From the NCBI GenBank assembly GCA_030613125.1, contig JAUWMO010000073.1, positions 1 to 11,983 of the forward strand: DNA of 11,983 nt. The letters are read 5' to 3'. Under the pieces are notes generated by a model that worked only from the letters and a program-made list of their open reading frames with translations, did no database searches and was not told the DNA's origin. Made by a program: the position numbers and the translations under genes. This DNA is from Bacteroidota bacterium (GTDB taxonomy: Bacteria > Bacteroidota > Bacteroidia > Bacteroidales > VadinHA17). This document shows, one piece after another, positions 7,330 to 11,983 of this stretch (its first letter is position 1; each line of letters begins with the position of its first letter).

Positions 7330-7754
7330 GGTTCAGTAGAGGAAACTTCAGCAGGTTTTTGAATGATCTTTTTTACCAACAATATGCTAAAGAACAAACC
7401 GGTGATCACACCCAGGTAGTTGAATAACATATCAACGGGATTGAATCTGCGCCCAGGTATGAACAATTGATGTAATTCATCAAAAGTGGCCAGAGAGACA
7501 CCCAATATTAAAGCAATCCATCCTATCTGCCTGGTAAAATCCTGTCTTATTCTGGTGCGCCAAAAAACAAAGAGAGATATTAAAACACTATATTCAATCC
7601 AATGAAAAATATAGTCGACTCGAAGAAAGGTTAGGCCCAAATCAATTTTCGGGTTTGGAAGTTTAGGATAAGATGAAACTGATAACATAAGAATCAGCCA
7701 TATCCAGAAGAGATATTTATAAAAAGATGGTGTTTTTCGTAAGAATGATATCAT
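7326..7754 (-). CDS. VanZ-family membrane protein
   Basis: This 142-residue protein has about four predicted membrane helices (roughly residues 13-28, 49-65, 77-91 and 107-131). It carries the conserved VanZ polar pattern: Asp47, His51 and Glu54 in RVDYIFHWIEYSVL, then FDELHQLFIPGRRFNPVD with Asp92, Glu93, His95, Gln96, Pro100, Arg102 and Asp108, then Asn112 and Gly115 in FNYLGVITG. VanZ itself gives low-level teicoplanin resistance in some enterococci, but most chromosomal VanZ-like proteins have no proven role and this one should not be called a resistance gene. It is co-translated with the downstream cpYpsA gene through an ATGA overlap. Family is confident; function is unassigned. Confidence 0.88.
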   Translation of the reverse strand: MISFLRKTPSFYKYLFWIWLILMLSVSSYPKLPNPKIDLGLTFLRVDYIFHWIEYSVLISLFVFWRTRIRQDFTRQIGWIALILGVSLATFDELHQLFIPGRRFNPVDMLFNYLGVITGLFFSILLVKKIIQKPAEVSSTEP

Positions 7755-7871
7755 TGTGGGACAATTGAAACCTTAAAAGTATGATTTTATTTTGAACCGG
7801 AATTGCCAATCAATTGTGTATGACAGTAAAAAACAAGAGCGGGCAGAATAAGAACATAGCTTCGCAAATTC

Positions 7872-7921
7872 ACCCTGTGAAATAAATCAAAGATTTATTG
7901 CAAAGCAATATTTCACAGGGT
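7872..7921. repeat. Nested palindromic intergenic repeat
   Basis: A perfect 13-bp inverted repeat (ACCCTGTGAAATA at 7872-7884, TATTTCACAGGGT at 7909-7921) encloses two smaller hairpins: AATAAATC-AAA-GATTTATT (7881-7899), which competes with the outer left arm, and TTGC-AAA-GCAA. After one mismatch the outer stem extends another 4 bp (7867-7870 with 7923-7926). It lies downstream of the lipoprotein gene and upstream of the VanZ gene. It could serve as a transcription end or be a copy of a dispersed REP/MITE-like element; there is no clear T-tract. Confidence 0.6.
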
Positions 7922-7941
7922 AAATTAGAAAAGCAATATTT
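7902..7941 (+). repeat. 12-bp direct repeat AAAGCAATATTT
   Basis: AAAGCAATATTT occurs at 7902-7913, partly inside the right arm of the palindrome, and again at 7930-7941. The spacing is 28 bp, start to start. This suggests a tandem-type duplication within the repeat element. Confidence 0.5.
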
Positions 7942-7997
7942 GATTGAAATTTAATACTAATTTTGGTTATTCCCAAAGGCTAAGGCTGTATAAATCA

Positions 7998-8486
7998 TTA
8001 TTCATCTTTTGGAAAGGTCTCTGCCTGGGCTACTGTTTTCCATCCATCTTCAGATTTTTCCAGGACCATTAAAAAAGCATCTTCAATTTCATTTTCAATG
8101 ATCATACCGTCTTCCTGAACAAATGAGTATTCAATCTTCAATTTTCCGGTCATCCAGGCCATTTTCCCATCGGGTGATAATCGTATCTCAGGTTCAACAA
8201 GCTTAATGATCGAATTAAAATCAGTTTTATTGAATTGTTCTCTGAAATTAGCAATATCTTCTTCCTTGCTAAATTTTTGTATTGTGCCATTGTAAATATA
8301 AAATGTTGTATCATGGGTTAAAGATTCAAGAAGAGACAGATCTTCTTCCAATGCCGCAGTAATCGTTTTATCAAAATATTTCAAAATATCTGCTTTTTCA
8401 TTTTCGATATCAACCTTGGGTTGACAGGATGAGAACAGGATAGTCAGGCTAACAACCAGGCAAATAATGAAGTTATATTTTTTCAT
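7998..8486 (-). CDS. Lipoprotein with SnoaL/DUF4440-like (NTF2-fold) domain
   Basis: This 162-residue protein starts with MKKYNFIICLVVSLTILFSS and a lipobox Cys at position 21 (LFSSC), so it should be exported and lipid-anchored. The mature part (KADILKYFDKTITAALEEDLSLLESLTHDTTFYIYNG, then MAWMTGKLKIEYSF and a C-terminal DGWKTVAQAETF) has the rhythm of SnoaL-like/DUF4440 NTF2-fold domains: an N-terminal helix, a central hydrophobic strand, then a W-containing final strand pair. The assignment is by general pattern and no catalytic residues can be identified, so no function is proposed. The gene is monocistronic and divergent from the ATPase gene at 8794. Confidence 0.75.
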   Translation of the reverse strand: MKKYNFIICLVVSLTILFSSCQPKVDIENEKADILKYFDKTITAALEEDLSLLESLTHDTTFYIYNGTIQKFSKEEDIANFREQFNKTDFNSIIKLVEPEIRLSPDGKMAWMTGKLKIEYSFVQEDGMIIENEIEDAFLMVLEKSEDGWKTVAQAETFPKDE

Positions 8487-8532
8487 AGTATTTGATTTTG
8501 GTTACAGGGTTTAGAGTTATTGGCATATTTAT

Positions 8533-8564
8533 GTAAGTTACATATGTTATTTGTTAATACCAAA
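8533..8564 (-). promoter_or_regulatory. Candidate promoter for the lipoprotein gene
   Basis: On the minus strand a -33-like TTTG (8564-8561) is followed after 20 bp by TAACTTAC (8540-8533). The latter shares six of the positions of TAnnTTTG including the TA and first TT. The box ends about 46 bp upstream of the ATG. The spacing is good but the -7 match is imperfect. Confidence 0.35.
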
Positions 8565-8602
8565 GCAAAAGTGAGAATGATTGTTTTTAATTAATACAAG
8601 AA

Positions 8603-8634
8603 CAACGTATTAAAAGCAGTATTTTAATACGTTG
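8603..8634. repeat. Perfect 13-bp inverted repeat with 6-nt loop
   Basis: CAACGTATTAAAA (8603-8615) and TTTTAATACGTTG (8622-8634) are exact reverse complements around GCAGTA. The inner heptamer also pairs with an upstream TTAATAC at 8591-8597, allowing an alternative hairpin (8591-8613). It could be an operator, an mRNA leader switch, or a terminator-like stem. It lies 160 bp upstream of the ATPase start and 117 bp upstream of the lipoprotein start. Confidence 0.6.
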
Positions 8635-8734
8635 ATATTTAAAAATATTTCATATATAAATGGTTGTTATAGAATTACATATGATTTTAAAACCTGAACT
8701 AGCATAAAGGAATTACTATAAAAATGTACACATA

Positions 8735-8771
8735 TTGCGTAACGCATCTTGCGTAAATAAATTTATGTTTG
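8735..8771 (+). promoter_or_regulatory. Promoter/operator cluster in front of the ATPase gene
   Basis: A -7-like TATGTTTG (8764-8771) matches TAnnTTTG exactly, 22 bp upstream of the ATG at 8794. Just upstream lie TTGCGTAA at 8735-8742 and 8749-8756 (14-bp spacing), the dyad TGCGT-A-ACGCA (8736-8746), and the dyad TAAAT-AA-ATTTA (8754-8765) that abuts the -7 box. No -33 TTTG at normal spacing is seen, so activation by a bound protein or repression through the dyads is plausible. Confidence 0.4.
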
Positions 8772-8793
8772 TATATTTACACAAAAAGCATAT

Positions 8794-9903
8794 ATGAATC
8801 CATTCCTTCTAAAAGGTTATAAAAACCCTGAATATTTTTGTGACAGGGAAAAAGAGAAAGAAAAGATTATTAGCTCAGTCAGAAACGAGCAAGATATAAC
8901 GCTATTTGCCATCCGCAGGATTGGAAAATCCGCATTGATTCACCATGTTTTTTATTACCTGAGAAAGGATTTTGATTGTGTTTTTGCAGATATCTGGGGT
9001 ACCACTTCACTTAATGGGTTTATCAACGAAATCGCAAATGCGGTCATACAGAGCAGCGTGTTTTCAAAAAGAAGTATTAGTAAGAAACTAACTGACTTCA
9101 TTAAATCAATAGGAGCTTCATTAAGTGTAGGAATTGATGGAAAACCCTCACTTGATATAATGTATCATGATAAAAACCAGGCTTTCAAAAGTCTGGAAGA
9201 AGTATTGTATTTTTTAGATAACAATAAGTTACCAGTAATTTTAGCTATTGATGAATTTCAGGAAATTAAAAAGTATAACGATAGTATACCACTAGAGGCT
9301 AAATTAAGAACAATAGTTCAAAAATGTCAGAATGTAAGATTTATATTTAGTGGCAGTGAATATCATTTACTCACAGACATATTCTCCAGTTTCAACAAAC
9401 CGTTTTATCAAACTACACGCATGATGGAGCTGGGAAAAATACCAACTAACGATTACCGGAAATTTATTCTTAACCACTTTAGCATAGGGAATAAGAAAAT
9501 TGACAACTCGTTAATAGAATATATTTTGAAAATCAGTTATCAACATACTTATTATGTGCAGGCAATATGTAATTATCTGTATGGGCAATCAAAAATGCCC
9601 AATTCAATTTCGGAATTCGATGCTATTTATTATGAATACATAGAGGAAAAAAGGGTTTTTTATAGTGAGCTTCCACAACGATTTACAAAACAGCAATTTT
9701 CCACAATTAAAGCTTTTGCCCGAATGGGTCAGGTAAAATCCCCAACCTCTGCTGACTTCCTGCAATTGGCTGAGGTAACAGGTGCCAGTAGTATGCAACG
9801 GATTATGAAAGCTTTGTTGGATAAACAAGTTATTATAAAAGAAAATGATATCTATCGATTATACGATGTGCTTCTTGAACATTTTTTGAAATACGTTTCA
9901 TAA
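8794..9903 (+). CDS. ATPase_2-type (archaeal-type) AAA ATPase with C-terminal winged helix
   Basis: This 369-residue cytosolic protein belongs to the STAND-like AAA clade often annotated 'ATP-binding protein' and common in Bacteroidota. The N-terminal MNPFLLKGYKNPEYFCDREKE is a family signature. The P-loop is LFAIRRIGKSALI with GKS at 44-46; the first Gly of the Walker A is Ala39, a deviation that I believe is common in this family. Walker B is VILAIDEFQEI with Asp153 and Glu154, and sensor 1 is RFIFSGS (182-188). The C-terminal part, from about residue 295 (FTKQQFSTIKAFARMGQV to the end), reads as a winged-helix domain. No partner gene is adjacent; it is flanked by intergenic DNA and a metal-response cluster. 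Roles suggested for relatives (DNA-associated or defence-related) are unproven, so no specific function is assigned. Confidence 0.85.
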   Translation: MNPFLLKGYKNPEYFCDREKEKEKIISSVRNEQDITLFAIRRIGKSALIHHVFYYLRKDFDCVFADIWGTTSLNGFINEIANAVIQSSVFSKRSISKKLTDFIKSIGASLSVGIDGKPSLDIMYHDKNQAFKSLEEVLYFLDNNKLPVILAIDEFQEIKKYNDSIPLEAKLRTIVQKCQNVRFIFSGSEYHLLTDIFSSFNKPFYQTTRMMELGKIPTNDYRKFILNHFSIGNKKIDNSLIEYILKISYQHTYYVQAICNYLYGQSKMPNSISEFDAIYYEYIEEKRVFYSELPQRFTKQQFSTIKAFARMGQVKSPTSADFLQLAEVTGASSMQRIMKALLDKQVIIKENDIYRLYDVLLEHFLKYVS

Positions 9904-9927
9904 GACATGCACAAAATTCAAAACTTC

Positions 9928-9957
9928 TTTCTCCGGTACTCAATAATGCTAACTTTG
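9928..9957 (+). promoter_or_regulatory. Candidate promoter of the HMA-AraC regulator gene, nearly leaderless
   Basis: TTTC (9928-9931), then an 18-bp spacer, then TAACTTTG (9950-9957), an exact match to the Bacteroidota -7 consensus. The box ends only 5 bp before the ATG at 9963. A -7-centred box predicts transcription starting at about 9961-9964, giving a leaderless or nearly leaderless mRNA. Confidence 0.5.
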
Positions 9958-9962
9958 TACGA

Positions 9963-10535
9963 ATGGAGCCAACAATTCTGCACATTAAAAACATGGTTTG
10001 CAACCGGTGCATTAAGGCTGTGAAGGAGGAACTTACTGGTCTGGGCTACACTATTGAAACCATTGAACTGGGAGAAGTTGTATTAAATAAAGAAGTTAAT
10101 GATAAAGATATTGAACAAATAAGGCAGGTTTTAACTTATAATGGCTTTGAGCTTATTGATGATAAGAAGAGTTGGATAATAAACAAAATCAAAACCCTGA
10201 TAATAGAGTACATACATTATGATAAAGAAAAACCGGAATATATAAACTTTTCCGATCTGCTATCACGGGAATTGGGTTACGATTATTCCTACCTGAGTGG
10301 TCTTTTTTCTTCTGTTGAAGGCTTAACCATAGAAAAATATTTAATTCTTCAAAAGATTGAAAAAGTAAAGGAATTATTGGTTTATGACGAACTGACTTTA
10401 AGTGAAATTGCTTACCGTACGGGTTACAGTAGTGTACAACATCTTTCCCAACAGTTTAAGAAGGTAACCGGACTTACCCCTTCTCACTTTAAACGGATCA
10501 AAGAAAAAAAACGTAATCCTTTGGATAAGATATAA
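9963..10535 (+). CDS. One-component metal-responsive regulator: HMA-like domain fused to AraC-family HTH
   Basis: This 190-residue protein has two parts. Residues 1-67 look like a heavy-metal-associated (HMA) ferredoxin-like fold with the metal-binding pair in HIKNMVCNRCIKAVKEEL (Cys13, Cys16; CxxC) and the second beta strand YTIETIELGEVVL. Residues about 72-180 are an AraC-type DNA-binding domain: a first helix-turn-helix around LSRELGYDYSYLSGLFS (101-117) and a second in LSEIAYRTGYSSVQHLSQQF (146-165), ending KKVTGLTPSHFK. There is no signal peptide or membrane segment, so it should read cytoplasmic metal directly, plausibly Cu(I), Ag(I) or another thiophilic ion. The next genes encode a His/Cys-rich membrane protein and an RND metal pump, which I infer to be its targets. 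The fusion recurs in Bacteroidota near metal genes, as far as I know the family; the specific metal is not established here. Confidence 0.9.
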   Translation: MEPTILHIKNMVCNRCIKAVKEELTGLGYTIETIELGEVVLNKEVNDKDIEQIRQVLTYNGFELIDDKKSWIINKIKTLIIEYIHYDKEKPEYINFSDLLSRELGYDYSYLSGLFSSVEGLTIEKYLILQKIEKVKELLVYDELTLSEIAYRTGYSSVQHLSQQFKKVTGLTPSHFKRIKEKKRNPLDKI

Positions 10536-10541
10536 ATACAA

Positions 10542-10559
10542 AAAAGATATAAATCTTTT
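10542..10559 (+). terminator. Weak AT-rich hairpin after the regulator gene
   Basis: AAAAGAT-ATAA-ATCTTTT (7-bp stem, 4-nt loop) starts 7 bp after the stop of the regulator gene. It contains only one G:C pair and no clean T-tract follows, so it is at best a partial terminator. The left arm is part of a 10-bp direct repeat, AGATATAAAT (10528-10537 and 10545-10554). Confidence 0.25.
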
Positions 10560-10595
10560 CCAAAATTTTGTAAAACATTTCTTAATAATAAGCCT

Positions 10596-10603
10596 TTAAT
10601 TTG
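10596..10603 (+). promoter_or_regulatory. Possible -7 box upstream of the HYC/CC/PP gene
   Basis: TTAATTTG matches TAnnTTTG except for T in place of the first A, and lies 20 bp upstream of the ATG at 10624. An upstream TTTG (10567-10570) sits 25 bp away, longer than the usual 19, as might be expected of a promoter needing an activator. Weak evidence. Confidence 0.3.
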
Positions 10604-10623
10604 TACTATGGTTTAAAGAAGAA

Positions 10624-11043
10624 ATGCTCAGATCTATTAGTCATATTACATTGTTAGTTTTAATTCTGTTGTCAGCAACAGAATTGACAATTAATTTGCA
10701 CTATTGCCAGGATCACTTATATGATTTTGCGCTGAACGCTCCTGCACATAATTGTTGCGAGACTGGTGAGCATGAGAATCATTGCCATCATTCTTCTGAC
10801 ATGGATATGTCAAATCATTGTGATGATGAAACTATAAAAGTTGGATCAACAGATGAATTTTTTATTTCATCATACTCCTTCGATTTTAGTAATGTCCACA
10901 CCATTGATTTATTCCTTACAAATGAAATACTATTAGAAAATCAGAGCACAGCAAATGATGCTAAAACCATAGTGCTCAATTACAAGAAACCACCAACACA
11001 TCAAGAGGTAGTACTTTCTCAGATCCAATCTTTCCTTATCTGA
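10624..11043 (+). CDS. HYC_CC_PP-type membrane-anchored His/Cys/Met-rich protein, probable metal binder
   Basis: This 139-residue protein carries the three signature motifs of the HYC_CC_PP family in order: His-Tyr-Cys at 26-28 (NLHYCQDHLYDF), Cys-Cys at 44-45 (AHNCCETGEHENHCHH), and Pro-Pro at 123-124 (NYKKPPTHQE). An N-terminal hydrophobic segment (about residues 5-22) is a signal peptide or membrane anchor, placing the rest in the periplasm. Between residues 42 and 66 there is a dense run of potential ligands: four Cys, about six His, and two Met (DMDMSNHC). This suggests binding of Cu, Ag, Zn or a similar ion before hand-over to the pump encoded downstream. It lies 88 bp after the HMA-AraC regulator and 165 bp before the CusA-type pump. 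The family has no demonstrated biochemical role that I know of; metal binding is inferred from composition and context. Confidence 0.85.
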   Translation: MLRSISHITLLVLILLSATELTINLHYCQDHLYDFALNAPAHNCCETGEHENHCHHSSDMDMSNHCDDETIKVGSTDEFFISSYSFDFSNVHTIDLFLTNEILLENQSTANDAKTIVLNYKKPPTHQEVVLSQIQSFLI

Positions 11044-11208
11044 AATCTTTTCCGGGGTTAATTTGCCACATTGTAAAATGTTGTGATGTAGCATCTTCTG
11101 CATCATTTATTTTAAAATAGTTGCTCAAAATCCAGCCCCAATTCTCATTTAGTTTATCATTATTTCCACATCTGTAATTAGTCGAATAATACTTAACTGA
11201 ATTAAGTT

Positions 11209-11983
11209 ATGCTAAACAAAATTATCAGGTTCTTTCTGGAGAACAAATTGGTAACCTTTCTGATGCTGTTCATTTTTATAGCATGGGGAATTGTTACAGC
11301 CCCTTTCAACTGGGAAACCGGATTATTCCCCCGTGATCCGGTGCCAGTAGATGCCATACCCGATATTGGTGAAAACCAACAAATCGTATACACGGAATGG
11401 CCTGGTCGTTCTCCGCAGGATATAGAAGATCAGATTTCCTATCCTTTAACAACAGCTCTACTCGGTATTCCCGGAGTAAAAACCATTCGAAGCAATTCAA
11501 TATTCGGAGTATCCAGTATCTATATCATTTTTGAAGAAGATATCGAGTTCTATTGGAGTCGCACCCGGATCCTTGAAAAATTGAATTCTTTACCCTCCGG
11601 AACACTCCCGGATGAGGTAACACCGGCACTGGGTCCTGATGCTACTGCTTTGGGCCAAATATACTGGTACACGCTTGAAGGCCGTGATAAGGAAGGCAAC
11701 CCGGCCGGGGGATGGGACCCACATGAATTAAGGACCATCCAGGATTTCTACGTCAGGTACGCTCTGACATCGGCCAAAGGTATTGCAGAAGTTGCAACAA
11801 TTGGTGGCTTTGTTAAAGAATACCAGGTAGATATTGATCCCAATGCCATGAGAGCATATGATGTGACAGTTGCCCAGATAATGCAGGCTGTAAAGAAAAG
11901 TAATCTTGATATTGGGGCAAGAACTATAGAATTTAACCGAGTCGAATACCTGGTAAGGGCTCTGGGTTATATAAAGTCTCTTG
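11209..11983 (+). CDS. cusA: CusA/CzcA-type heavy-metal RND efflux pump, N-terminal part, runs off the right edge
   Basis: The plus strand is open from an ATG at 11209 to the window end (258 codons, no stop). The sequence opens MLNKIIRFFLENKLVTFLML with the first inner-membrane helix at about residues 14-33. It continues with the periplasmic porter-domain signature of heavy-metal-efflux (HME) RND proteins: VDAIPDIGENQQIVYTEWPGRSPQDIEDQISYPL, then IRSNSIFGVSSIYIIFEEDIEFYWSRTRILEKL, then LPDEVTPALGPDATALGQIYWYTLEG. Full-length members are over 1,000 residues and export Cu(I)/Ag(I) (CusA) or Co/Zn/Cd (CzcA) from periplasm or cytoplasm across the outer membrane with a CusB-type adaptor and a CusC-type channel. 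The metal-determining Met or Asp residues lie beyond the edge, so Cu/Ag versus divalent specificity cannot be settled; the symbol is provisional. It is in the same direction as the regulator and HYC/CC/PP genes. No separate -7 box was seen in 11044-11208. Confidence 0.93.
   Translation, partial: MLNKIIRFFLENKLVTFLMLFIFIAWGIVTAPFNWETGLFPRDPVPVDAIPDIGENQQIVYTEWPGRSPQDIEDQISYPLTTALLGIPGVKTIRSNSIFGVSSIYIIFEEDIEFYWSRTRILEKLNSLPSGTLPDEVTPALGPDATALGQIYWYTLEGRDKEGNPAGGWDPHELRTIQDFYVRYALTSAKGIAEVATIGGFVKEYQVDIDPNAMRAYDVTVAQIMQAVKKSNLDIGARTIEFNRVEYLVRALGYIKSL

Larger units (their letters stand above)
8487..8793. other. 307-bp divergent intergenic region with clustered dyads
   Basis: No gene is evident in this very AT-rich stretch between the divergent lipoprotein and ATPase genes. 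It contains a perfect 13-bp palindrome (8603-8634); three copies of the heptamer TTAATAC/GTATTAA (8591-8597, 8607-8613, 8624-8630); two copies of TTACATATG (8538-8546, 8675-8683); and, next to the ATPase start, two TTGCGTAA copies and two short dyads. It most likely holds two promoters and operator or hairpin elements. Confidence 0.6.

Noticed and set aside
6989..7339. 116-codon plus-strand open frame
   Set aside because: Antisense to the cpYpsA gene, whose motifs are unambiguous on the other strand.
7326..7754. Calling the VanZ-like gene a glycopeptide-resistance determinant
   Set aside because: No van operon partners are present, and most VanZ-family proteins have no resistance role.
7755..7997. 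Possible small coding frame in the gap between the VanZ and lipoprotein genes
   Set aside because: Any translation runs through the nested palindrome, and no start with plausible homology or codon pattern was seen; treated as a repeat-bearing intergenic region.
11044..11208. Small gene or separate promoter between the HYC/CC/PP and CusA genes
   Set aside because: No convincing reading frame or TAnnTTTG box; only weak dyads (ACATT-GTAA-AATGT, and CTTAA/TTAAG just before the ATG) that are too short to call.

Overview
The window looks like AT-rich chromosomal DNA from a member of the Bacteroidota, probably an environmental Bacteroidales/Marinilabiliales-type lineage. The reasons are an S46 dipeptidyl-peptidase of the DPP7 type, a HYC/CC/PP-motif protein, an HMA-AraC regulator fusion, weak Shine-Dalgarno sites, and several -7 boxes matching the Bacteroidota consensus TAnnTTTG. 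The genus cannot be fixed from this sequence. No RNA gene, CRISPR array, insertion sequence or phage gene was seen.

Positions 1-5279 form a leftward (minus-strand) block. Read in the direction of transcription it holds a family 4 glycosyltransferase whose stop overlaps the start of rnhB (RNase HII); an S46 peptidase gene interrupted by one in-frame TAA; a marC-family gene cut to its first third that runs directly into rnhA (RNase HI); and the first 190 codons of a uroporphyrinogen-decarboxylase-family protein that leaves the window. Two adjacent genes here are broken, and their flanking promoters appear intact.

Positions about 5389-6873 (plus strand) encode a Wzx-type polysaccharide flippase, divergent from the glycosyltransferase. 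Together they suggest a small surface-glycan locus. The flippase converges, with a 12-bp overlap, on a leftward two-gene unit at 6862-7754: a VanZ-family membrane protein, then a circularly permuted YpsA (SLOG) protein, joined by an ATGA stop/start overlap. An intergenic segment with nested palindromes follows, then a leftward lipoprotein gene with a SnoaL/DUF4440-like body.

A 307-bp divergent intergenic region (8487-8793) holds a perfect 13-bp palindrome and clustered short dyads. It precedes a rightward ATPase_2-type (archaeal-type) AAA ATPase with a C-terminal winged helix.

The right end (9963-11983, plus strand) is a heavy-metal response and efflux cluster: a one-component regulator fusing a CxxC HMA-like metal-binding domain to an AraC DNA-binding domain, a membrane-anchored His/Cys/Met-rich protein of the HYC_CC_PP type, and the N-terminal 258 codons of a CusA/CzcA-type RND efflux pump. 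The simplest reading is that the regulator senses a soft metal (Cu, Ag or similar) in the cytoplasm and switches on the periplasm-facing metal binder and the pump. The remaining pump subunits probably lie beyond the right edge.
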